A stretch of DNA of 64,000 nt from Caloramator fervidus (GTDB lineage Bacteria > Bacillota > Clostridia > Clostridiales > Caloramatoraceae), in the NCBI RefSeq assembly GCF_900108045.1, contig NZ_FNUK01000004.1, forward strand, positions 1 through 64,000. The letters are read 5' to 3'. The notes below the pieces were generated by a model, which was not told the DNA's origin, did not search any database, and saw nothing but the letters and a program-made list of their open reading frames with translations. Shown one piece after another: positions 8,327 through 16,070 of the stretch (its first letter is position 1; the number at the start of each line of letters is the position of its first letter). Both the position numbers and the translations under genes were made by a program.

Positions 8327-9616
8327 TTACAACCTACTCAAAACATCTTTAAAAGATTTATTAGCCTTAAATATTACTTTTTCTTCATCAAGCACTTTTA
8401 TTTCATAATTTTCCATAACGACTTTACCGTTTATAATAACGGTTTTTACATCAGATCCCTGAGCTGAAAACACAATATTAGAGTATACATCAGTTTTAGG
8501 ATTTAAATGAGCCTTATTAAAATCTATAAGAATTATATCAGCATAAAAACCTTCCTTTATATATCCTAAATTGTTTTCCATTCCTATCGCCTTTGCTGCA
8601 TTAACTGTCGCTAACTGTAAAGTTTCAAAAGCATTTAATGCAGTTGCATCACTACAGTTTAACTTTTGAAGAAGGGATGCAGTCTGCATTTCTTCTATCA
8701 TATTTAAATTATTATTACTAGATGCCCCATCGGTTCCTAAAGCAACATTTATTCCTTTTCTAATCATTTTTACAACAGGAGCTACTCCACTTGCCAATTT
8801 CATGTTGCTCTGAGGATTATATACAGCTGTAAAATCGTAATTTAAAAGCATCTCCATATCAGCATCATTTAAATAAACACAATGGGCTGCCAAGGTCTTA
8901 TTTTTGTCAAATAATCCAGTTTCATAACAAACAAAAGCTGGAGAAAGACTATATTTATCTTTTGTAATATAAACCTCATCCTTTGTTTCTGCAATATGTA
9001 TATGTATAGGAATATTTAATTTTCTTGCAACCTCTCCTACTTCCTTTAAACATTCAAAGGAACATGTATAGGGAGAATGAGGTGCAATAAATATTTTTAC
9101 CATTTCATCATGTTTAAATTTTTCAAATAAGCTTATAGTATCCTCCACCTGTCCTTGCCATCCATCACCTATAATAGGATTTCCTAAAAATCCCCTTATG
9201 TTAGCTTCTTTGCAGGCCTTTGCAATAACATCTTCTTTAAAATACATATCTACAAAAGATGTAGTCCCGCTTTTTATCATTTCAATTATTCCTAAAAGAG
9301 CACCATTATATATATCTTCTTCCTCCAATTTTGCTTCAAAAGGCCAGATTTTCTCCTTCAACCACCTCATAAGGGGTAAACCCTCTCCATATCCTCTAAG
9401 CAAAGTCATAGGAACATGTGTATGACAGTTAATAAAACCTGGTAAAGCAATACATCCTATTCCATTTATTTTCTTTAAATTTTCTTTTTCACCTTTAAAG
9501 CTTCCACTTTTAACCTCTTTTATTATTCCATCTTCTATATATATGTATCCTTCATCTATAAAATTATTTTCTTCCATAGTAATAATTCCCACATTTTCAA
9601 TAAGAAGTTTATCCAT
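8327..9616 (-). CDS. mtaD: 5-methylthioadenosine/S-adenosylhomocysteine deaminase
   Basis: 429-residue amidohydrolase of the MtaD/TrzN group, cytosolic, which deaminates methylthioadenosine or S-adenosylhomocysteine to the inosine form. Metal ligands are in GFINCHTHVPMTLLRG, HIHIAETKDEV, AHCVYLND and LGTDGASSNN, in the usual order; the length is typical. The RBS AGGAGG is placed before the ATG. Guanine deaminase and related amidohydrolases are the main alternative, but the GEGLPLMRWLKEKIWPFE segment is characteristic of MtaD. Together with speE in this window it points to salvage of SAM by-products. Confidence 0.88.
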   Translation of the reverse strand: MDKLLIENVGIITMEENNFIDEGYIYIEDGIIKEVKSGSFKGEKENLKKINGIGCIALPGFINCHTHVPMTLLRGYGEGLPLMRWLKEKIWPFEAKLEEEDIYNGALLGIIEMIKSGTTSFVDMYFKEDVIAKACKEANIRGFLGNPIIGDGWQGQVEDTISLFEKFKHDEMVKIFIAPHSPYTCSFECLKEVGEVARKLNIPIHIHIAETKDEVYITKDKYSLSPAFVCYETGLFDKNKTLAAHCVYLNDADMEMLLNYDFTAVYNPQSNMKLASGVAPVVKMIRKGINVALGTDGASSNNNLNMIEEMQTASLLQKLNCSDATALNAFETLQLATVNAAKAIGMENNLGYIKEGFYADIILIDFNKAHLNPKTDVYSNIVFSAQGSDVKTVIINGKVVMENYEIKVLDEEKVIFKANKSFKDVLSRL

Positions 9617-9684
9617 ATTAATCCTCCTAAAGCATTTTTATATATTATATTCAAAACATTTAAAATTTTCAATAATATAGTCAT

Positions 9685-9717
9685 AAAAAATAATGGGGTG
9701 GATACTCCACCCCATTA
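9685..9717 (-). terminator. Terminator of the tRNA-Gln transcript
   Basis: TAATGGGGTGGA (9691-9702) pairs perfectly with TCCACCCCATTA (9706-9717), loop of three, followed on the minus strand by T6. It starts directly after the encoded CCA. Confidence 0.9.
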
Positions 9718-9793
9718 TGGCTGCCGAGGTAGGACTCGAACCTACGACTGCCTGATCCAGAGTCAGGTGCCTTACCAACTTGGCTACTCGGCA
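9718..9793 (-). tRNA. tRNA-Gln (anticodon CTG)
   Basis: Full cloverleaf on the minus strand: seven-pair acceptor TGCCGAG/CTCGGCA, D arm with GGTAA, anticodon stem CCTGA/TCAGG with loop CTCTGGA, and T loop GTTCGAGTC. The anticodon is CTG (reads CAG). The U1-A72 first pair and discriminator G73 are glutamine identity elements, and CCA is encoded (9718-9720). It stands alone with its own promoter and terminator. Confidence 0.95.
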
Positions 9794-9805
9794 TCATCAC
9801 TTATT

Positions 9806-9833
9806 ATTATAGCATATCTTCCCAAGATTTCAA
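9806..9833 (-). promoter_or_regulatory. Promoter of tRNA-Gln
   Basis: TTGAAA (9833-9828), 16-base spacer, TATAAT (9811-9806), with TGC ahead of the -10 giving an extended element; 12 bases before the tRNA 5' end. Confidence 0.7.
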
Positions 9834-9882
9834 TATATGATTTAAACAAACTTTAAAGCTCCCAAAGGTAAATCCCTTAGGG

Positions 9883-11694
9883 TTATTCAATAACAAAATC
9901 CTTAACCTTTCCAAACACATCTAACGTAGTATTTATATAAACAATAATACCATCCTGAGTATACTCTTCTTTTTCAACACAATTATTTCCATGTAAATAA
10001 GAAACTAATTTTGTTTGTGAATAAGGTATTAAAAGTTTTGCCTTTATCATATTTTTATACACATTTTGCTGTATAACATCAAGCAATAAATCTAAATTTA
10101 CTCCTTCAAGGGCAGAAATCTCAACAATATCATTATCATTAAACTTGCTCCTTAAAAGCTCAACATTTTCAACTGGAGCAACGTCAATCTTATTTAAAAC
10201 TAATATAGTCTTCTTAGATGCTGCTCCAATTTCATTTAATACAGAATTTACAACTTTAATTTGAGCCTCTGCATTCTTATTAGATGCATCTACAACATGC
10301 AGAATAAGATCACTATATACTATCTCCTCAAGAGTTGATTTAAAAGCCTCAACAAGTTCATGAGGTAGCTTCCTTATAAAACCTACCGTATCAGATACAA
10401 GAACTTCCTTTCCATTGGGTAAATTTATAAGCCTTGTTGTTGTATCTAACGTTGCAAAAAGCATATTAGCTTCTAAAACTTTTTCTTTGTCAACTCCTGC
10501 AATTTCACAAAGCTTATTTCTTAAAGTAGATTTTCCTGCATTAGTATAACCAACAATTGACACAACAGGAATCTCATTTGAAATTCTTCTTTCCCTTTGA
10601 ACCTGCCTTGTATTTCTTACAGCCTCTAATTCCTTTTCAAGATCATTAATGCGTCTCATTATATGCCTTTTGTCTATTTCAAGCTTCTTTTCTCCAGGTC
10701 CTCTTGTTCCTATTCCTCCACCTGTTCTTGACAGCATAGCTCCAAAACCTGTAAGTCTTGGAAGCCTATACTTTAGCTGAGCAAGTTCCACTTGAAGTTT
10801 TCCTTCTTTTGACTTTGCCCTTTGAGCAAAAATATCAAGTATTAAAGCAGTTCTATCGATAACTTTACATCCTAAAATTTCTTCAAGATTTCTAATTTGC
10901 GCCGGACTTAACTGATCATCAAATATAACGGCATCTGCCATAAGGCTTTGTCTTATAAGGCTTATCTCCTTAGCTTTTCCACTTCCTATATAAGTTGCAG
11001 GATCTATCCTATTCTTTTTTTGAAAAACTTTATAAACAACCTCTGCTCCAGCTGTCTCTGCAAGTTCTTTAAGCTCTTCTAAAGATTCCTCAATGGTGTA
11101 TAAATCATCATTACCTGCAGCAACTAAAATAACCCTTTCCTTTTTATTCTCCTCTAATACAAATATTCTATCTTCCAATTTATCTTCTAATTCCTTTATA
11201 AGCTTTAAAACATCAAATGTTTCTATCATATTAACATCATAAGGCCCTAAAACATCTGCCCTTTTAGAAAGCCTTCCATCAATTACACTTATAAGTCCTA
11301 TAGAAAAATCAATAGGTTTGCCTTCATCTACTCCAACAGCTATCATCATGTCAAATTTTAAGCTCACAAGAGCTGTAATATCAACTGCTGAAAGATCTCC
11401 TCTTCCAGAAGGATGAGTATGAATACACCTTATCCCCGAAAGGCCCCCTTCTTTTCTTTTTTCATATATTTCCTCAAGGCTTACAGTTGCACTATCTCCA
11501 ACAGCAACATCAATTATTCTACCTCTTCTATTTACATATATTGCAATTTCTCTTTTTAACTCCCATGAGATTCTTGATATAACATTTAAAACTTCTTTAG
11601 AAATTATTATATTCTTATCAATTTCAATATCAAGTAAAGCTTCAAGCTCATTAATAAATGCTTTTTTTATTCCTTCTAAATTTCCTCTTATCAT
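9883..11694 (-). CDS. hflX: GTPase HflX, long form with JAMM-like N-terminal domain
   Basis: 603 residues, against about 430 in E. coli HflX, a ribosome-associated GTPase that splits stalled or heat-damaged ribosomes. The C-terminal 400 residues are classical: HflX domain with LSPAQIRNLEE and the GGIGTRGPGE segment, then the G domain with GYTNAGKST (about residue 380), DTVGF and LNKID. The extra N-terminal ~200 residues contain HTHPSGRGDLSAVD (residues 92-105), which fits the JAMM/MPN+ metal site HxHx7SxxD; Glu45 or Glu49 could be the upstream acid. The ATG at 11694 follows GGGGTGATT; the frame to 11742 has no ribosome site. Confidence 0.92.
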   Translation of the reverse strand: MIRGNLEGIKKAFINELEALLDIEIDKNIIISKEVLNVISRISWELKREIAIYVNRRGRIIDVAVGDSATVSLEEIYEKRKEGGLSGIRCIHTHPSGRGDLSAVDITALVSLKFDMMIAVGVDEGKPIDFSIGLISVIDGRLSKRADVLGPYDVNMIETFDVLKLIKELEDKLEDRIFVLEENKKERVILVAAGNDDLYTIEESLEELKELAETAGAEVVYKVFQKKNRIDPATYIGSGKAKEISLIRQSLMADAVIFDDQLSPAQIRNLEEILGCKVIDRTALILDIFAQRAKSKEGKLQVELAQLKYRLPRLTGFGAMLSRTGGGIGTRGPGEKKLEIDKRHIMRRINDLEKELEAVRNTRQVQRERRISNEIPVVSIVGYTNAGKSTLRNKLCEIAGVDKEKVLEANMLFATLDTTTRLINLPNGKEVLVSDTVGFIRKLPHELVEAFKSTLEEIVYSDLILHVVDASNKNAEAQIKVVNSVLNEIGAASKKTILVLNKIDVAPVENVELLRSKFNDNDIVEISALEGVNLDLLLDVIQQNVYKNMIKAKLLIPYSQTKLVSYLHGNNCVEKEEYTQDGIIVYINTTLDVFGKVKDFVIE

Positions 11695-11713
11695 ATAATC
11701 ACCCCACAAAAAT

Positions 11714-11742
11714 ATTATACATAATAAATTTATATTAAACAA
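11714..11742 (-). promoter_or_regulatory. Promoter of hflX
   Basis: TTGTTT (11742-11737), 17-base spacer, TATAAT (11719-11714), 20 bases from the start codon on the minus strand. Confidence 0.55.
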
Positions 11743-11756
11743 TTGCTATAGAAACC

Positions 11757-11785
11757 TTGACAAAACTATAACTTTAACTTATATT
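11757..11785 (+). promoter_or_regulatory. Promoter of hpt
   Basis: TTGACA (11757-11762), 17-base spacer, TATATT (11780-11785). Divergent from the hflX promoter, 15 bases apart. Confidence 0.7.
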
Positions 11786-11832
11786 AATTCTTAACAAACT
11801 TCCAATATAAAAACAAATATGGAGGGAAAAAG

Positions 11833-12360
11833 ATGGAGGTTAGTAATAAAAAAGAAAATATACTAATAAGCTCAGAAGAAATTGCTAAGAAAGTTGCAGA
11901 GCTTGGCAAAAAAATTTCTGAAGATTACAAGGATAAAAAACTTTATGTTTTATCACTCTTAAGAGGAAGTTTCATATTCACTGCTGATCTTGTAAGACAT
12001 ATCGATGTTCCTGTTAAAATAGGATTTATGGCTACTTCAAGCTATGGTCATGGCGAAGTAAGCAGCGGTCAAGTAAAAATAGTTCAAGATATAACTGATA
12101 ACATTGAAGGATATGATGTTTTGATAGTTGATGATATTATCGACACAGGCATTACTATGAAATTTGTTATGGAATATATCAAATCTAAAAATCCTGCAAG
12201 CGTTAAATCCTGTGTTCTTTTAGATAAACCTGAAAGAAGAAAAGTTGAAATAACTCCTGATTATTGCTGCTTTACAATCCCTGATGTATTTGTAGTAGGA
12301 TACGGTTTAAATTATGGAGATTACTATAGAAATAAGCCATATATATTTAATTGGGAATAA
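11833..12360 (+). CDS. hpt: Hypoxanthine (guanine) phosphoribosyltransferase
   Basis: 175-residue purine-salvage enzyme converting hypoxanthine or guanine plus PRPP to IMP or GMP in the cytosol. The PRPP loop is VLIVDDIIDTGITM (about residues 96-109), with LRGSFIFTADL earlier and PDVFVVGYGLNY near the C-terminus, all standard for Hpt. The length is usual. RBS GGAGGG lies before the ATG. Monocistronic, with its own promoter and terminator. In other Firmicutes hpt sits beside tilS and ftsH; here it does not. Confidence 0.95.
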   Translation: MEVSNKKENILISSEEIAKKVAELGKKISEDYKDKKLYVLSLLRGSFIFTADLVRHIDVPVKIGFMATSSYGHGEVSSGQVKIVQDITDNIEGYDVLIVDDIIDTGITMKFVMEYIKSKNPASVKSCVLLDKPERRKVEITPDYCCFTIPDVFVVGYGLNYGDYYRNKPYIFNWE

Positions 12361-12387
12361 AGCACCTAAAATGGTGCTTATTTTTTT
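12361..12387 (+). terminator. Terminator of hpt
   Basis: AGCACC (12361-12366) pairs with GGTGCT (12373-12378), followed by a run of T at 12381-12387. Confidence 0.85.
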
Positions 12388-12405
12388 AATATTTTATAGA
12401 AATAG

Positions 12406-12434
12406 TTGACAAAATAAAAATAAAGTAATATGAT
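12406..12434 (+). promoter_or_regulatory. Promoter of the trxA-flavoprotein operon
   Basis: TTGACA (12406-12411), exact 17-base spacer, TATGAT (12429-12434). The best -35 element seen in the window. Confidence 0.8.
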
Positions 12435-12443
12435 AATAATAGA

Positions 12444-12460
12444 ACACCCCCTAGGGGTAT
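12444..12460 (+). promoter_or_regulatory. Candidate CsoR/CstR-family operator upstream of trxA
   Basis: A 17-base imperfect palindrome, ACACCCCCTAGGGGTAT, whose six of eight symmetric pairs match. It begins nine bases after the -10 hexamer, so it covers the expected transcription start. Its A-x-ACC...GGTAT ends with a C/G-rich centre resemble operators of CsoR-family repressors (copper CsoR, persulfide CstR). A sibling site lies at the same distance from the glutaredoxin promoter (25457-25473). No T-run follows, so it is not a terminator. Confidence 0.55.
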
Positions 12461-12487
12461 GTTAATAGAATTAAAGGAGGAATAACT

Positions 12488-12811
12488 ATGATAATACACG
12501 TTACTGACGCTGATTTTAATGAAAAAGTATTAAATTCAGATAAGCCAGTTTTAGTTGATTTTTGGGCTGAATGGTGTGGACCATGTAGAATGTTAGCTCC
12601 TGTTCTTGAAGAGGTTGCAAATAACCTTAGCGAACATTTAATAGTTGCAAAACTTAACGTAGATGAAAATCCAATGACAGCTTCACTTTATGGTATTTCC
12701 AGCATACCAACTCTTGTTCTATTTAAAGATGGCAAACCATTGGGTAAACTTGTAGGATTTAGGCCTGCTGAACAAATTGAAAACGCTATAAAAGGAGCGC
12801 TAGGACTATAA
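12488..12811 (+). CDS. trxA: Thioredoxin
   Basis: 107-residue cytosolic thioredoxin, a general protein-disulfide reductant. Active site WCGPC near residues 29-33, with the buried Asp (VDFWAEW), cis-Pro in SSIPTLVLF and Gly in the last helix. Full, typical length. RBS AAAGGAGG is seven bases ahead of the ATG. Its stop TAA shares one base with the start of the next gene, which encodes the reductase that most likely reduces it. Expression is probably under the palindromic operator at 12444-12460. Confidence 0.96.
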   Translation: MIIHVTDADFNEKVLNSDKPVLVDFWAEWCGPCRMLAPVLEEVANNLSEHLIVAKLNVDENPMTASLYGISSIPTLVLFKDGKPLGKLVGFRPAEQIENAIKGALGL

Positions 12812-13656
12812 TGTTTGATATAGCGGTAATTGGCAAAGGCCCTGCTGGCATTTCAGCAGCTATAAATGCCTTTGCAAGAAACAAAAGCGTTGTGATTTTT
12901 GGGGGCGACAGCAAAAAAGTTTTGCTTAGCCCCCATATTCCTAATTACCCTGGTTTGCCAGATATTAAAGGTTCTGAACTTATGGAAAAATTAAATGACC
13001 ATTTAAATAAAACAAACGCTAAAATCATAAATAAAACTGTTCTTGCTGTATACGCAATGGGAAAACACTTTTCAATTCAAGCTGAAAACGACTTTTATGA
13101 AGCAAAAGCTGTTATACTCACAACAGGAGTAGATTTTAAAAAATCCATAGAAAACGAAGATGTATTTTTAGGAAACGGAGTAAGTTACTGTGCTACATGT
13201 GATGCTCCTCTTTATAAAGGCAAAACAGTAGTAGTTATTGGATACAACCATGAATCAATTGAAGAAACAAATTTCCTTGCAGAAATCTGTAGCAAAGTTT
13301 ATTTTGTTCCAATAATAAAGGGAGAATTTAAATTTAAAGACAACGTTGAAATAATAAACGATATTCCTATAAAATTTGAAGGTTCTCTAAAAGCTGAAAA
13401 ATTAATTTTAAAAAATACAACCATTGAAGCCGATGGATTTTTCGTATTAAAAGACAGTTTACCTTTAACAAGTTTAGTTCCTGGACTTGAAGTTGACGGT
13501 CCCCATGTTGTTGTAAATAGAAAAATGGAAACAAATATAAAAGGATTATATGCAGCAGGAGACGTAGCGGGTAAACCATATCAAATTGCAAAAGCAATAG
13601 GAGAAGGTCAAATAGCAGCTTTAAATGCAGTAGAATATCTAGATCAATTAAAATAA
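12811..13656 (+). CDS. Thioredoxin-reductase-like flavoprotein, probably ferredoxin-linked (FFTR type)
   Basis: 281 residues, shorter than NADPH-thioredoxin reductases (about 305-315). The FAD domain is intact (GKGPAGISA at 8-16; AAGDVAG near 253), as is the redox pair CATC (Cys127, Cys130). The NADPH domain is altered: the GxGxxA position reads GYNHES (144-149), and the HRRxxxR position reads PIIKGEF (about 167-173), so the usual NADPH ligands are absent. This is the pattern described for the ferredoxin-linked flavin thioredoxin reductases of clostridia. It overlaps trxA by one base and is surely cotranscribed with it. A ferredoxin donor is inferred, not shown. Confidence 0.85.
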   Translation: MFDIAVIGKGPAGISAAINAFARNKSVVIFGGDSKKVLLSPHIPNYPGLPDIKGSELMEKLNDHLNKTNAKIINKTVLAVYAMGKHFSIQAENDFYEAKAVILTTGVDFKKSIENEDVFLGNGVSYCATCDAPLYKGKTVVVIGYNHESIEETNFLAEICSKVYFVPIIKGEFKFKDNVEIINDIPIKFEGSLKAEKLILKNTTIEADGFFVLKDSLPLTSLVPGLEVDGPHVVVNRKMETNIKGLYAAGDVAGKPYQIAKAIGEGQIAALNAVEYLDQLK

Positions 13657-13681
13657 AAGGGGCAAATCCCCTTTTATTTTT
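13655..13681. terminator. Bidirectional terminator after the trx operon
   Basis: AAAAGGGG (13655-13662) pairs with CCCCTTTT (13668-13675), with T-rich sequence after it on the plus strand. It also overlaps the end of the converging yunB. Confidence 0.8.
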
Positions 13682-14348
13682 TTATGTTATACTTCTTTAC
13701 ATCTTTGCTTACATTTTCAGTTTTTATTTCCGCATAGGTTTCTGGAACCTTTCCAACAATTATACTTTCTGCAATAGGTATACTTGAAGTTACCGTCACA
13801 CTATTTCTTGCAAGTGGAACAATAACTTGAACCGTAGCCGAAACATCAAGATACACTATATGCCTTGTTTGATTTATTCCTGCTGAAATAAATTCAGATC
13901 TATAAGATGTTAAAACTGAACCTATAGGCCTCATTTTAAAAGGAATTTTAGGACCATAATTTGATAAAATTTCTATACCTGTAAGAACAGCAAGAGGAAT
14001 CTCTACAGTTTTTTCCTTTATATCTGCAATCCTTTTTTGCACTTCAAGAGCAATTTGTGAACCTATGACGTTAAGTTCAACTGTATTAGCCTGTATCATC
14101 ACAATATTTCCATCCTTATCTGTCTTGACAGTCATTATATCATCATACGATATTTTATTAGCAAATTCAAATTTAACCGTATTATTTATAGTTTCTGCTG
14201 CTGTTATCCTTGCCTCTTGATCACAGTAAGCAATAAGAGTTGGCCTTAAAAAATAATTTAAATAAATTAAAAGTAAAACAGACATAAAAATAAACATTAT
14301 AACATAAATAAAAATAATCATCTTAAAATTTCTCTTTTTCCCTTTCAT
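13674..14348 (-). CDS. yunB: Sporulation protein YunB
   Basis: 224 residues: a basic N-terminus, one membrane segment (about 9-31) and a large extracytoplasmic domain containing RPTLIAYCDQEARITAAETIN, the typical YunB opening. In Bacillus subtilis yunB is a sigma-E (mother-cell) gene needed for normal sporulation. A sigma-E-like promoter lies 30 bases upstream, which fits. Monocistronic between the trx operon and a glycosyltransferase gene. The molecular activity is unknown. Confidence 0.88.
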   Translation of the reverse strand: MKGKKRNFKMIIFIYVIMFIFMSVLLLIYLNYFLRPTLIAYCDQEARITAAETINNTVKFEFANKISYDDIMTVKTDKDGNIVMIQANTVELNVIGSQIALEVQKRIADIKEKTVEIPLAVLTGIEILSNYGPKIPFKMRPIGSVLTSYRSEFISAGINQTRHIVYLDVSATVQVIVPLARNSVTVTSSIPIAESIIVGKVPETYAEIKTENVSKDVKKYNIKK

Positions 14349-14377
14349 AAAACTCAGCCTTTATATTGCTATTATAA

Positions 14378-14405
14378 ATTATATGAAACCTTTACAAAAA
14401 ATATT
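14378..14405 (-). promoter_or_regulatory. Sigma-E-type promoter of yunB
   Basis: Minus strand: AATATT (14405-14400), 14-base spacer, CATATAAT (14385-14378), matching the ATATT/CATAnnnT pattern of sigma-E. The -35 region sits in the T-tract of the terminator of the upstream glycosyltransferase gene. Confidence 0.5.
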
Positions 14406-14427
14406 AAGGCAGGATAAACCTGCCTTA
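14405..14427 (-). terminator. Terminator of the glycosyltransferase gene
   Basis: TAAGGCAGG (14405-14413) pairs with CCTGCCTTA (14419-14427); on the minus strand a T-rich tract follows. The stem includes the stop codon of the gene. Confidence 0.75.
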
Positions 14428-15843
14428 TGCTATAGATTCATCTAAGTTTTCAATTTCACTTATGCTAATTTGTCTTGTATGTTTAGTATGAGCCCACTCT
14501 TTATTATCTTTATCTAAAATTCCTTGAATAGTTATTGGAAGCCAAGTTAAAGTATATATTCCATATAATAAATACCAAATAAACATCTTAAAGGCAAGCT
14601 TACCTTCAAAGTTTTTAATAACTAACATAAATGACCCTAAAAATATAGCATGGGCTAAAACAATATAAATAAGCTTTGAATCTGGATCAAACATATAATC
14701 AAAAATAAAAATATTTAAAGAATACAGTGAAAAATATACAAGAAGCTTTTTAGACAATTTATTTTCCAGATACATAACAAAAGGAGTAAATAAAAACTGG
14801 AATACACTTAAAATCTTCCAAACTATTGGAGAAAACAAGTAACTTATTATAAAAATATTCATTCCATCAGCACTATAACCTTGAAGCATCGTTAATATAG
14901 TAGATAAACCAAAAGCAACTATTATAAATGGCTGAATTGTATATAAAGCACAGTCAAAAGCAACAAAATCTCTATCTTTAATAGCTTTTTTCATAAGTTT
15001 AAAGAAAAACCTTGAAGCAACATCAGCAAACCCCTGCATCCATCTTTTTCTTTGTCTCCAAGACTGTTTTAAAGTTAAAGGTTTTTCATCATATACAACC
15101 GCGTTATGAGCCCAACCAACCTTTTGTCCATTTAACACCAACTTGCAGGTAAACTCTAAATCTTCTGTAAGGCAAGTTGCTCCCCACCCTATTTCTTTTA
15201 ATACCTCCATATCAATGCAAAAACCAGTTCCACCTATTTGATTTGAAAGCCCTAAGTTTGACCTTGATAATTGGAAAAGCCTATTAGCAGTCCAAAAGGA
15301 GATCGAATAAGATTCTGATATCCAAGAATCATGTGGATTTTTACTATCTATATATCCTTGAACAACCTTATAACCTTCCTTTAACTTTTTATTTAACTCC
15401 TTTAGAAAATTCCTTGAAGCTAAATTATCAGCATCAAATACCACTACAGCATCATATTTTTTATCCATATTAAATAGAATATTAAACATCCATTCAAGAG
15501 CATATCCTTTACCTTTTTTTACATCATCAAACCTTTCATAAACTATAGCTCCATGCTCTCTTGCGATTTTTGCTGTATTATCAGAACAATTATCAGCAAT
15601 TACATATATGTCATATAGTTCTTTAGGATAGTCCATTAGCTTTAAACTATCTATTATGTTACCAATCACCATCTCTTCGTTGTGGGCAGCAACTACTAAA
15701 GCAAAAGATTTTTCAGGAGCTACATCCTTTGAATTTTCCTTCTTTTTATAAAGCCCAAAAAAAGATATAACTAAATAATACAACATAATTATAAACACGC
15801 CCATTTGAAAGAAAAAAGTAATATTATAAACTAATCCCTTCAT
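14425..15843 (-). CDS. Membrane processive glycosyltransferase, family 2 type
   Basis: 472 residues with one N-terminal membrane segment, a cytoplasmic GT-A domain and about four to five C-terminal membrane segments. Motifs of cellulose/hyaluronan-synthase-like GT2 enzymes are present: VVAAHNEE, ADNCSDNT, VVFDADN (DxD), TEDLEF and QRKRWMQGF (the QxxRW motif). Such enzymes polymerise and extrude a polysaccharide. It stands alone, away from the main polysaccharide region, with RBS GGAGG. The sugar is unknown; poly-N-acetylglucosamine or a beta-glucan are possible. Confidence 0.88.
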   Translation of the reverse strand: MKGLVYNITFFFQMGVFIIMLYYLVISFFGLYKKKENSKDVAPEKSFALVVAAHNEEMVIGNIIDSLKLMDYPKELYDIYVIADNCSDNTAKIAREHGAIVYERFDDVKKGKGYALEWMFNILFNMDKKYDAVVVFDADNLASRNFLKELNKKLKEGYKVVQGYIDSKNPHDSWISESYSISFWTANRLFQLSRSNLGLSNQIGGTGFCIDMEVLKEIGWGATCLTEDLEFTCKLVLNGQKVGWAHNAVVYDEKPLTLKQSWRQRKRWMQGFADVASRFFFKLMKKAIKDRDFVAFDCALYTIQPFIIVAFGLSTILTMLQGYSADGMNIFIISYLFSPIVWKILSVFQFLFTPFVMYLENKLSKKLLVYFSLYSLNIFIFDYMFDPDSKLIYIVLAHAIFLGSFMLVIKNFEGKLAFKMFIWYLLYGIYTLTWLPITIQGILDKDNKEWAHTKHTRQISISEIENLDESIA

Positions 15844-16026
15844 GTCAATTCCTCCATAAATATTATTTGTTTAAGTTTAAAATAAGTATACCAAAAACCT
15901 ACTTTCACATTTATTATACATCCACATTTATCCCTTCAAAAGTAAACTATCTTAAAGTTAAAAATTTATTTACAAAACCGAAAAAAATAATACAAATTAA
16001 TATATATAGATAATGGTATTGAGATT

Positions 16027-16035
16027 TGTTATAAT
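16027..16035 (+). promoter_or_regulatory. Extended -10 promoter of the PBP1A gene
   Basis: TGTTATAAT at 16027-16035 is a perfect extended -10; no good -35 is seen. It is 36 bases before the ATG. The rest of the 227-base gap between this gene and the divergent glycosyltransferase shows nothing else I can support. Confidence 0.4.
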
Positions 16036-16070
16036 AAACTTATGCATCCTATACACTAAGGGGGATTATT

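Noticed and set aside
12448-12457. CCCCTAGGGG as part of an intrinsic terminator or attenuator ahead of trxA
   Set aside because: No T-run follows and it sits at the expected transcription start, so an operator fits better.
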